From the NCBI GenBank assembly GCA_963837655.1, contig CAWIOK010000001.1, positions 434,001 to 498,000 on the forward strand: a stretch of 64,000 bases of DNA, given 5' to 3'. Source of the DNA: CAVVSD01 sp963837655 (GTDB lineage Bacteria; Actinomycetota; Thermoleophilia; Solirubrobacterales; Solirubrobacteraceae). The translations under genes and the position numbers were made by a program. How positions within the stretch are numbered: the first letter of the stretch is position 1; the number at the start of each line of letters is the position of its first letter. This document shows positions 57,478 to 64,000 of this stretch, piece after piece. Below the pieces are notes generated by a model, which ran no database searches, was not told the DNA's origin, and was given only the letters and a program-made list of their open reading frames with translations.

Positions 57478-59252
57478 CCGCCACGCAGGACATCCGCCGC
57501 CGGATCCGCGAGAGCGGGGGCCGCGGCCGCAAGGTCCGCGCTCTGCTCGAGATGCTGCGGCCGTATCGGAATCGCGCGATCCTCGCGGTCATCGCGATGA
57601 CTGCGGCGACCGCTGCGTCGCTCGCCCCCGCCCCGCTGGCCAAGACGGCGATCGACTCCGGGATCATCGCGAAGGACCTGTCGACGCTGGACCTCGTCGT
57701 CGTCGCGTTCATCATCAGCGCGATCGTCTACTGGGGTGCGAGCTACGCGCAGACGTTCCTCGTCAACTGGGTCGGCGAGCGGGCGCTGCGCGACCTGCGG
57801 ATGCGGATCTTCGGGCACCTGCAGGCGATGCCCGTCGGCTTCTTCGAGACGCGCCAGACCGGCGTGCTCATCTCGCGCATGACGAACGACGTGCAGGCGC
57901 TCGACTCGCTCGTCACCGACTCGGTGGTGACGCTGTTCACCTCGACGCTCACGCTCATCGGCACGATCGTGATCCTGCTGCTCCTCGACGTGCAGCTCGC
58001 CCTGCTGACGTTCCTGATCATCCCGGTGGTCGGCCTCGCGTCGTTCATCTTCCGCGTCGTCTCGGCCGACGCGTACCGCCGCACGCGCGAGACGATCGGC
58101 GCGATCACCGCCTATCTGCAGGAGACGCTGTCGGGGATCCGCGTCGTGCGGACGTTCGGCCAGGAACCGCGGCACAAGGCCGAGTTCGCCTCCCTGAACG
58201 AGGCCAACCGCGACGCGAACATGACGACGGTCAACCTGAACGCGGCGTACTTCCCCGCCGTCGAGCTCATGGGCGCGCTCGCGACGGTCGCCGTGGTGCT
58301 GTACGGCGGCAACCAGGCGATCCAGGGCGAGGTCTCGATCGGCGTGCTCGTCGCCTTCGTCGCCGCGTTGAACGGCTTCTTCGACCCGATCCAGCAGCTG
58401 TCGCAGGTCTACACGACCTACCAGTCCGGCATGGCCGCACTCGACAAGATCTTCGAGCTGCTCGCCGTCGAGGCCGACCTCGTCGACAACCCGGACGCGG
58501 CCGAGCTGCCGATGGTGCGGGGTGCGCTGGAGTTCCGCGACGTCTCGTTCCGCTACGGCGACGGCGCCTACGCGCTGCGCGACATCTCGCTGTCCGTGCC
58601 CCCCGGGCAGACGGTCGCGCTCGTGGGCTCGACCGGCGCGGGGAAGTCGACGTTCGCCAAGCTCGTCGCGCGGTTCTACGACCCGAGCGAGGGCGCCGTG
58701 CTGGTCGACGGGCACGATCTGCGCGACGTCACACAGGCGTCGCTGCGCCGGCAGCTCGGCGTCGTCCCGCAGGAGGGCTTCCTGTTCAGCGGGACGATCA
58801 GGGAGAACATCGCGTTCGGCCGGCCCGACGCGACCCTGGAGGAGGTCAGGTCCGCCGCACGTGCCGTGGGTGCGGACGAGCTCATCTCGGCGCTCTCGGA
58901 GGGCTACGAGACGCAGGTCGGCGAGCGCGGCGTGTCACTCAGCGCCGGGCAGCGCCAGCTCATCGGGTTCGCGCGCGCGCTCGTGTCCGACCCCCGGCTG
59001 CTCATCTTCGACGAGGCCACGTCCAACGTCGACCTGCGGACCGAGGATCGCATCGAGGCGGGCCTGCGGCGGCTGCTCGCCAACCGCACCGCGATCGTCA
59101 TCGCGCACCGCCTGTCGACCATCCGCCAGGCCGGACGCATCATCGTCCTGGAGCACGGCAGGATCGTCGAGCAGGGCACCCACGACGAGCTCCTGGCGGC
59201 GCAGGGCGCGTACTGGGCCCTCTACCGCGACTGGAACCGGCAGGCCGGCTAG
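57474..59252 (+). CDS. ABC exporter half-transporter with degenerate signature (partner 2)
   Basis: The 592-residue protein has an export domain (YRNRAILAVIAMTAATAASLAPAPLAK onwards) and a nucleotide-binding domain: Walker A GSTGAGKST near residue 384, a signature LSAGQRQL near 488 (LSAGQ instead of LSGGQ), and a canonical Walker B LLIFDEATSNVD near 508. It complements partner 1: its canonical Glu pairs with the first protein's LSGGQ, and its LSAGQ with the first protein's Asp. GTG 57474 overlaps the upstream stop. The substrate is unknown; lipids or drugs are common. Confidence 0.93.
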   Translation: MTATQDIRRRIRESGGRGRKVRALLEMLRPYRNRAILAVIAMTAATAASLAPAPLAKTAIDSGIIAKDLSTLDLVVVAFIISAIVYWGASYAQTFLVNWVGERALRDLRMRIFGHLQAMPVGFFETRQTGVLISRMTNDVQALDSLVTDSVVTLFTSTLTLIGTIVILLLLDVQLALLTFLIIPVVGLASFIFRVVSADAYRRTRETIGAITAYLQETLSGIRVVRTFGQEPRHKAEFASLNEANRDANMTTVNLNAAYFPAVELMGALATVAVVLYGGNQAIQGEVSIGVLVAFVAALNGFFDPIQQLSQVYTTYQSGMAALDKIFELLAVEADLVDNPDAAELPMVRGALEFRDVSFRYGDGAYALRDISLSVPPGQTVALVGSTGAGKSTFAKLVARFYDPSEGAVLVDGHDLRDVTQASLRRQLGVVPQEGFLFSGTIRENIAFGRPDATLEEVRSAARAVGADELISALSEGYETQVGERGVSLSAGQRQLIGFARALVSDPRLLIFDEATSNVDLRTEDRIEAGLRRLLANRTAIVIAHRLSTIRQAGRIIVLEHGRIVEQGTHDELLAAQGAYWALYRDWNRQAG

Positions 59253-59255
59253 GGC

Positions 59256-59738
59256 CTACGCGCCGCGGGCCGAGTGGAAGCGCACGTCCGCGAGCCGGCG
59301 GAGCATGTCGGCGACGACGGCCATGCGCTCGGCGGCCAGGAGGAGCTCCGGGGCCGTCCGCACGACCGGGACGCCCGCCTCCCGGTCGCGCCGGACGTCC
59401 TCGATGGCCTGGATCTGCCAGTCGCGCCACTGGCGCAGCGCGCCGACGAGCACCCCCTCGTCTCGGACATGCACGACGTACGAATCCCGAGCGTCGTGCG
59501 TGTGCCAGCCCAGGTCATCGAGGATCCAGAACGCGCACTCCACCCGCCGCCTACGGGCGAGTTGCACGTCCGGATCCTCCGGGTCGAGCTCGAACCCGTC
59601 GGCCGCCCAGTCGCCGAGCTCGAGGTCCACCACGAGGCGCTGCAGCACGCTGCGCTGCGTGCGGTCGAGCGCCAGCGACCGCACCGCGACCTCGGATTCG
59701 ATCGTCCCGTCGGTCCTCGGTCGTGGGCGCACGCCCAT
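59256..59738 (-). CDS. Hypothetical protein
   Basis: The 160-residue protein from ATG 59738 reads MGVRPRPRTDGTIESEVAVRSLALDRTQRSVLQRLVVDLELGDWAADGF, with a hydrophobic-aromatic RVECAFWILDDLGWHTHDARDSYVVHV near the middle and an amphipathic helix at the end (PELLLAAERMAVVADMLRRLADVRFH). No signal peptide or domain is recognised. Codon use and the ordered composition support a real gene. It converges with the ABC pair. Confidence 0.6.
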   Translation of the reverse strand: MGVRPRPRTDGTIESEVAVRSLALDRTQRSVLQRLVVDLELGDWAADGFELDPEDPDVQLARRRRVECAFWILDDLGWHTHDARDSYVVHVRDEGVLVGALRQWRDWQIQAIEDVRRDREAGVPVVRTAPELLLAAERMAVVADMLRRLADVRFHSARGA

Positions 59739-59929
59739 ACGGTGCCCAGGTTCGTCACACATGGCACTCGGACATCCGCCGAGTGCCTTCGCCCCGGGTT
59801 CTGGAGCCACATCGGCCTTGCCGACCCCGAGTCCGCGCTCCTCCATGAGCTTCGACGACCCGATGCTCGGCAGTGCGCATCCAACCGCCCACGCTGCGAT
59901 GACCCATAGGAACTGCCGGGGCGAGAGCG

Positions 59930-60010
59930 CCCCGTGCAGCCGGCCGCCAGCACGAACACGAGGTCGAGATACAGCTCGACCCATGAGACACGCTCCCCCG
60001 ACCCGGGCAC
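59930..60010 (-). pseudogene. N-terminal remnant of a low-temperature-requirement A (LtrA) protein
   Basis: From GTG 60010 the frame reads VPGSGERVSWVELYLDLVFVLAAG. RVSWVELYLDLVFVLA is the strongly conserved opening motif of LtrA membrane proteins. After about 25 residues similarity ends and the frame turns into low-complexity sequence. Another frame shows a hydrophobic fragment (FLWVIAAWAVGCALPSIGSS) that might be further debris. The normal protein is about 380 residues, so this is a truncated gene. The 59739-60010 gap between genes holds nothing else I can support. Confidence 0.7.
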
Positions 60011-60949
60011 CTACGGCTCGACGACGAGCTTCACCCCCGGCGAGCTCGTCTGGCGCTTCCATGCGTCGGCCACGCCATCCAGCGCGATGCGCTCGACCTC
60101 GACCTCCAGCCGGCCTGCGTTGGCGTGCTCCGCCATCGTCTCGTAGGCCGCACGCTTGTCCTCCACCGGGACGGCGAAGTTCGTGTGGCCCAGGACGTCG
60201 AGGGTCTTGCCGCGGATCAGCGCGGAGGGCACCGTCGCCTCGGCCCCAGCCGACTGGCCGAGCTGCACGAGGCGGCCGCGCACGTTCATCGCAGCGAGCG
60301 CGGCGACCGCCGGCTCGCCCCACACGGGGTCGACGACGACGTCGACGCCGCCACCGCCCGCCGCGCGGAACGCCTCGGCGAGGTCGTCGACGTCGCCGAT
60401 CTGGACGGTCGCGTCGGCGCCCTGCTGGACGGCGCGGTCCAGCCGCTCCTGGGAGCGTGCGGCGGCGACGACGCGGCCCGCGCCGAGCAGCTTGGCCGCC
60501 TGCACCGCGACCTGGCCCACCACGCCGCCGGCGCCCAGCACGAGCACGGTCTCCCCCGGCTGCAGGTGCGCCCGGTAGTCCAGCGCGAGCCAGCCCGCGA
60601 GGCCAGAGATGCCGAACACCACCGCGAGTGCGGGGTCCAGGCCGTCGGGCACGGCGAACGCGAGGTCGGGATCGAGGAGCGTGCGCTCCGCGAAGGAGCC
60701 GAACGGCAGCACGGGCGCGTCGAAGTACACCGTGCGCCCGTCGGCCAGGCGAGCGACACCCTCGGTGCCCGCGACGCTCGGGAGCGGCGGGTTCCCGCCG
60801 TAGAAGTGCCCCGACGCCTTGAGGATGTCGACCGGGTTCAGCCCCGCCGCGAGGACCTGGGCGACCTCCGTGCCATCACCGGGGGTCGGCTCGTCGAAGT
60901 CGGCGATCTCGGGCGGCTGCCCGAACGCCGTGATGATCGCTGCGCGCAT
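60011..60949 (-). CDS. Quinone oxidoreductase-type zinc-independent alcohol dehydrogenase
   Basis: The 312-residue MDR protein starts at ATG 60949 (MRAAIITAFGQPPEIADF). It has ALGLNPVDILKASGHFYGG-type GroES residues (AAGLNPVDILKASGHFYGG), and a cofactor motif LVLGAGGVVGQVAVQAAKLLGAGRVVAAARSQERL near residue 140. No zinc ligands are seen, as in the quinone oxidoreductase (QOR) group. It would reduce a quinone or enone with NADPH. It lies 10 bp downstream of the DUF5996 gene on the same strand. Confidence 0.9.
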   Translation of the reverse strand: MRAAIITAFGQPPEIADFDEPTPGDGTEVAQVLAAGLNPVDILKASGHFYGGNPPLPSVAGTEGVARLADGRTVYFDAPVLPFGSFAERTLLDPDLAFAVPDGLDPALAVVFGISGLAGWLALDYRAHLQPGETVLVLGAGGVVGQVAVQAAKLLGAGRVVAAARSQERLDRAVQQGADATVQIGDVDDLAEAFRAAGGGGVDVVVDPVWGEPAVAALAAMNVRGRLVQLGQSAGAEATVPSALIRGKTLDVLGHTNFAVPVEDKRAAYETMAEHANAGRLEVEVERIALDGVADAWKRQTSSPGVKLVVEP

Positions 60950-60959
60950 CCGCGGGACC

Positions 60960-61880
60960 CTAGACCACGGGAGGCGGATCGCCCTCCGCGCTGGCCAGGA
61001 GCGCCGCGTCCCACTCGCAGACGAGGCAGGCGTGGCGGAACGCCGACCGGGCGAACTCGACCGCATCGGCGCGCGGGTCGGCGGCCGTCCGGACGTCCGC
61101 CCAGTCGAGGATGTACTCGCCCAGGTCGCCCTCCCAGCGGGCGGCAGGCGGCGCCAGCGTGGCCTGCTCGAACCCGGCGGGAGCCGGATGGGCGTAGGCG
61201 TAGAAGGCCGCCTTGCCGTAGCGGGCGTCGCCCGGCCACCAGCCGACGGCGACCTCCTGGGAGTCCATCGCGTTGCGCATGATGAAGTCGTCCGACGGCG
61301 GGTCGGCGGGCACGCCGGAGAACAGGCTGACGGCCAGGTCGAACGAGCCCCACCAGGCGTTCACGGGCGTCGAGCGACCGCGGTAGGGCGCGCGGAAGTC
61401 CGCGAGCACGAGCGCGGCCTGCGTCGCCGCAGCGAAGTACGTCTCGACCTGGGCGGGGTCGTAGGTCCGGTGCACGTCGTCCTCGTCGAGCGGGACGGTC
61501 CACGGGACCTCCTGCGGGTTCGTCGCGATCTGCAGCGACCCCGCCATGTCGCGCAGCGCGCCCAGCAGCTCGCGGGTGACCTCCCCCACGGGCCGGTCGG
61601 GCCCCAGCGCGAACCGGGCCGACCGTCCGCCGCTGTGCTCGGCCACCGCCTCGTGCGCGTGCAGGTCCAGCGCCGCGACGACCGTGCCGGATCCGTCAGG
61701 CGCCGGGAGAGGCAGCGTCTCCCATCCCCGAGCGGTCAGTCGCAGCGCGGCGTGCTGCAGCTGCGGCTCAGGTGGGGCGAGGGCCACGCAGAGCTTGCCG
61801 AGGACCTGCGTGTGTGCGTGGAGCGTGTCGCACGTCGCGCTCCAGTCGTCGTAGGCGAGCGCCGGCCATGTCGGAGGCAT
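60960..61880 (-). CDS. DUF5996 family protein
   Basis: The 306-residue protein matches DUF5996 as I know it: WPALAYDDWSATCDTLHAHTQVLGKLCVALAPPEPQLQHAALRLTARGW at the N-terminus, ALDLHAHEAVAEHSGGRSARFAL, PYRGRSTPVNAWWGSFDLAVSLFSG in the middle, and GDLGEYILDWADVRTAADPRADAVEFARSAFRHACLVCEWD near the end. The conserved His, Trp and Asp residues suggest a metal or ligand site. The function is unknown. It is in the same orientation as the quinone oxidoreductase and GNAT genes. Confidence 0.88.
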   Translation of the reverse strand: MPPTWPALAYDDWSATCDTLHAHTQVLGKLCVALAPPEPQLQHAALRLTARGWETLPLPAPDGSGTVVAALDLHAHEAVAEHSGGRSARFALGPDRPVGEVTRELLGALRDMAGSLQIATNPQEVPWTVPLDEDDVHRTYDPAQVETYFAAATQAALVLADFRAPYRGRSTPVNAWWGSFDLAVSLFSGVPADPPSDDFIMRNAMDSQEVAVGWWPGDARYGKAAFYAYAHPAPAGFEQATLAPPAARWEGDLGEYILDWADVRTAADPRADAVEFARSAFRHACLVCEWDAALLASAEGDPPPVV

Positions 61881-61890
61881 GCCCGCAACG

Positions 61891-62424
61891 CTAGGCGATG
61901 ACGCGGTGCACGACGACCGACTCGCCGTGCGCGCCCCGGCCGTGGCCGTCCGGACTCATGCCGAGCTTCTCGGCGACCCGCGCGGACGCCGCGTTGCCCG
62001 GCTGGATGAGCGACACGAGCGTCGTGATGCCGAGCGCCTCGAAGGCCTGGTCGCGGACGGCGACGGCGCCCTCGGTCGCGTAGCCCTTGCCCCAGGCAGC
62101 GCGGCGTAGGCGCCAGCCGATCTCCGTCTCGCCGCCGGCCACGCTGCGGCCGGGGACGACCGCGAGCCCGACGAAGCCGAGGTACTCCCCGTCGTCGCGC
62201 GAGATGGCCGAGCGCAGTCCGCTGCCGTGGCGCTCCCAGTGCGACTGGATGATCGCGAAGCTCCGCTCCGAGGTCCCGTGGTCGAGCGGGCGACCGGTGC
62301 CGATGTAGCGCATGACCTCGGGATCCGCGCACAGCAGGGCGAACGCCTCCAGATCCGCGTCACGCGGGCGTCGGAGGATCAGGCGCTCGGTGACGAGTGC
62401 GTCGGTCGAGGTTGCCGTCATCAT
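61891..62424 (-). CDS. GNAT-family N-acetyltransferase (RimJ/RimL type)
   Basis: The 177-residue protein has the RimJ/RimL layout: VTERLILRRPRDADLEAFALLCADPEVMRYIGTGRPLD at the N-terminus, EYLGFVGLAVVP, the acetyl-CoA binding IGWRLRRAAWGKGYATEGAVAVRDQAFEALGITTLVSLIQPGNAASARVAEKLGM. It acetylates an amine on protein or small molecule substrates. It is the first gene of the minus-strand group reading towards 60011, and its start is 61 bp from the tRNA. Confidence 0.92.
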   Translation of the reverse strand: MMTATSTDALVTERLILRRPRDADLEAFALLCADPEVMRYIGTGRPLDHGTSERSFAIIQSHWERHGSGLRSAISRDDGEYLGFVGLAVVPGRSVAGGETEIGWRLRRAAWGKGYATEGAVAVRDQAFEALGITTLVSLIQPGNAASARVAEKLGMSPDGHGRGAHGESVVVHRVIA

Positions 62425-62484
62425 CCAGCATTGTGGTGCACGACTCCGCTGGGCGCGGCCTCGGGTATCCTCACCGACGTTCAG

Positions 62485-62556
62485 TGCGGGGTGGTGTAAT
62501 TGGCAACACGGCTGTCTCTGGAACAGTTATTCGGGGTTCGAGTCCCTGCCCCGCAG
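62485..62556 (+). tRNA. tRNA-Gln (anticodon CTG)
   Basis: A full cloverleaf is present: acceptor arms TGCGGGG (62485-62491) and CCCCGCA (62549-62555); a D-arm with GTGT...ACAC; an anticodon stem GCTGT/ACAGT around the loop CTCTGGA with anticodon CTG; and a T-arm CGGGG-TTCGAGT-CCCTG. G62556 is the discriminator. CCA is not encoded and would be added by the CCA enzyme. The anticodon CUG reads the CAG codon for Gln, the favoured one in such GC-rich genomes. Confidence 0.95.
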
Positions 62557-62570
62557 CTCCGTCCCATCGG

Positions 62571-62595
62571 AAACCCCTGCTAGTGCGGGGGTTTT
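62571..62595. terminator. Bidirectional terminator between tRNA-Gln and gnd
   Basis: AAACCCC (62571-62577) pairs with GGGGTTT (62588-62594); with the inner T-G, G-C and C-G pairs the stem is 10 bp around a TAGT loop. The plus strand ends in GGGGGTTTT (62587-62595) and the minus strand likewise has a T-run, so it can stop transcription from both tRNA-Gln (plus) and gnd (minus, stop at about 62612). Confidence 0.88.
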
Positions 62596-62611
62596 CTCGT
62601 TCTCGGGCCGC

Positions 62612-64000
62612 TCACTCGCCGACCTGGTCCTCCGCGCGGTCGTCGGACCACCTCGTGTGGAAGGTGCCGGGCTTGTCCACGCGCCGGTACGTGTGCGCAC
62701 CGAAGAAGTCGCGCTGCGCCTGGATCAACGATGCGGGCAGGCGCTCGGAGGCCAGCGCGTCGTAGTAGGCCAGCGCGGACGAGAAGCCGGGCACGGGGAC
62801 GCCGGACTGCACGGCGGTCGCGACGATCCGTCGCCATGCCGCCTCGCCGTCGCGGATCACCTGCGCGAAGTACGGGTCCTCCAGCAGCGTCGCCGGCTGG
62901 GTGTCACGCTCGTAGGCCTCGACGATCCGGTTCAGGAACCGGGCGCGGATGATGCAGCCGCCGCGCCAGATCTTGGCGATGTTCCCGAGGTGGATGTCCC
63001 AGTCGTACTCCTCGGCACCGGCGATGATCGCGTCGAACCCCTGGGCGTAGGCGACCACCTTGGAGGCGTACAACGCGGCGCGCACGTCGTCCTCGAAGCC
63101 GTCGCCGGCCGCGGTGGGCTCCGGTCGCCGCTCGACGAGGCCGCGCACGGCGTCGCGCTGCTGCGGCTTGCTGGAGACCGCGCGTGCGAACACGGCCTCG
63201 GCGATGCCGCCGACCGGGATCCCGAGCCCGACGGCGTTCTGGACCGTCCACACGCCGGTGCCCTTCGAGCCGGCCTCGTCGACGATCACGTCGACGAGAG
63301 GCCGGCCGGTCTCGCCGTCACGGTGGCGCAGGACCTCCGCGGTGATCTCGATCAGGTACGACTCGAGGTCACCCTCGTTCCACGCCGCGAAGATGTCCGC
63401 GATCGCGTCGGTGTCGTGCCCACCGACGCGGCGGAGCAGGTCGTAGGACTCGCCGATGAGCTGCATGTCGGCGTACTCGATGCCGTTGTGGATCATCTTG
63501 ACGAAGTGCCCTGCACCGTCGGTCCCGACGTGGGTGACGCACGCCTCACCCTCCGCCACAGCGGCGATCGACTCGAGGATCGGACCGAGGGTCTCGTACG
63601 CCTCGGCCGAGCCGCCGGGCATGATCGACGGTCCGTTCAGCGCGCCTTCCTCACCGCCTGAGATGCCGGCGCCGACGAAGTTCAGCCCGCGTTCGCGCAG
63701 CGCCTGCTCGCGGCGGATGGTGTCGTGGAAGTTCGCGTTGCCGCCGTCGACGATGATGTCCCCCTCGTCGAAGCGCTCGGCGAGCTGCTCGATCACCGCG
63801 TCGGTCCCGGCGCCGGCCTGGACCATGATGATCGCGGTGCGGGGCTTGGACAGCGACGCGGTGAACGCGTCGACGTCCTCGCCGGCCACGAAGCCCGCCT
63901 CGGGATGCTCGTCGACCAACCTGCGGGTCCGCACGGGCGACCGGTTGTAGATCGCGACCGTGTTGCCCTCCCGGCCGGCGAGGTTGCGCGCCAGGTTGGC
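62612..64000 (-). CDS. gnd: 6-phosphogluconate dehydrogenase, decarboxylating (5' end beyond window)
   Basis: The gene enters from the right edge, opening in the window as ANLARNLAGREGNTVAIYNRSPVRTRRL, just after the usual GVMG nucleotide motif. It continues with DGGNANFHDTIRREQALRERGLNFVGAGISGGEEGALNGPSIMPGGS (catalytic region), KMIHNGIEYADMQLIGESYDLLRRV with the catalytic Lys, DEAGSKGTGVWTVQNAVGLGIP and WRGGCIIRARFLNRI. The pentose-phosphate enzyme oxidises 6-phosphogluconate to ribulose 5-phosphate and CO2. About 20 residues of the N-terminus are missing from the window. Confidence 0.95.
   Translation of the reverse strand, partial: ANLARNLAGREGNTVAIYNRSPVRTRRLVDEHPEAGFVAGEDVDAFTASLSKPRTAIIMVQAGAGTDAVIEQLAERFDEGDIIVDGGNANFHDTIRREQALRERGLNFVGAGISGGEEGALNGPSIMPGGSAEAYETLGPILESIAAVAEGEACVTHVGTDGAGHFVKMIHNGIEYADMQLIGESYDLLRRVGGHDTDAIADIFAAWNEGDLESYLIEITAEVLRHRDGETGRPLVDVIVDEAGSKGTGVWTVQNAVGLGIPVGGIAEAVFARAVSSKPQQRDAVRGLVERRPEPTAAGDGFEDDVRAALYASKVVAYAQGFDAIIAGAEEYDWDIHLGNIAKIWRGGCIIRARFLNRIVEAYERDTQPATLLEDPYFAQVIRDGEAAWRRIVATAVQSGVPVPGFSSALAYYDALASERLPASLIQAQRDFFGAHTYRRVDKPGTFHTRWSDDRAEDQVGE

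Overview
The window is very GC-rich, densely packed DNA with many GTG starts and 4-bp ATGA/GTGA gene overlaps. I read it as the chromosome of a high-GC actinomycete. The accessory metabolism (SDRs, flavin monooxygenases, acyl-CoA-type enzymes) would suit a soil Thermoleophilia/Solirubrobacterales-type organism, but that placement is an inference from gene content. I see no phage, IS element, CRISPR array or rRNA. There is one tRNA, tRNA-Gln(CTG), at 62485-62556.

Layout. (1) 1-2160, minus: a CopC-CopD copper protein cut by the window edge, a membrane-anchored secreted protein and a small membrane protein. (2) 2480-9584: an uncharacterised cluster of alcohol-dehydrogenase-like protein, degenerate QueD/PTPS-like protein, GT4 glycosyltransferase, SAM methyltransferase, UPF0104-type membrane protein and RibD-like reductase, with a convergent CDP-alcohol phosphatidyltransferase/sulfatase fusion. 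Two of these genes carry apparent one-base insertions. (3) 9683-20837: mixed catabolic or secondary-metabolic genes: zinc-ribbon methyltransferase, SnoaL-like protein, FAD monooxygenase, two SDRs, DUF3500, acyl-CoA-dehydrogenase-fold monooxygenase, a decayed FAD monooxygenase, NmrA-like protein and a benzoylformate-decarboxylase-like ThDP enzyme. (4) 20879-29677: a nine-gene, end-to-end overlapping glycan-type operon. It combines two glycosyltransferases, a short AMP ligase, an ACP, an iron-ADH-like protein, LuxE-like and LuxC-like acyl reductase components, a WecD-like acyltransferase and a WecE transaminase. It is the strongest candidate for an undescribed pathway. (5) 29698-41672: MarR, copper amine oxidase, stand-alone methylmalonyl-CoA-mutase-type catalytic subunit, AzoR with divergent MarR, ArsR with divergent MFS pump, AraC with VAO/PCMH-type flavoprotein, LLM oxidoreductase and aldo/keto reductase. 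(6) 41816-46627: a second ACP-centred operon of NAD-synthetase-like protein, AsnB-like amidotransferase, ACP and AMP ligase, ended by a strong hairpin. (7) 46845-50313: 2-oxoacid dehydrogenase E1 alpha/beta and an amidase. (8) 50323-59252: rhodanese and NudC, Lgt, a fatty-acid-hydroxylase-like protein, two bacterial PH-domain proteins and a heterodimeric ABC exporter with one degenerate ATP site. (9) 59256-64000: a hypothetical protein, an LtrA remnant, quinone oxidoreductase, DUF5996, a GNAT, tRNA-Gln, a bidirectional terminator and the 3' part of gnd.

Working together. Both ACP operons look built to activate a carboxylic acid as an acyl-adenylate, load it on a dedicated carrier and pass it on. 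In the first, the acceptor is probably a 4-amino-4,6-dideoxy sugar (WecE/WecD) joined to a glycan, with a LuxC/LuxE/ADH branch for reducing an acyl group. In the second, the amidotransferase and NadE-like adenylating enzyme suggest amide formation. Small regulators (MarR, ArsR, AraC) sit beside the oxidative and efflux genes they probably control, and inverted repeats lie in the promoter gaps of the first two. Four convergent gene pairs share a CTAG or CTAA stop overlap, showing how compact this stretch is.
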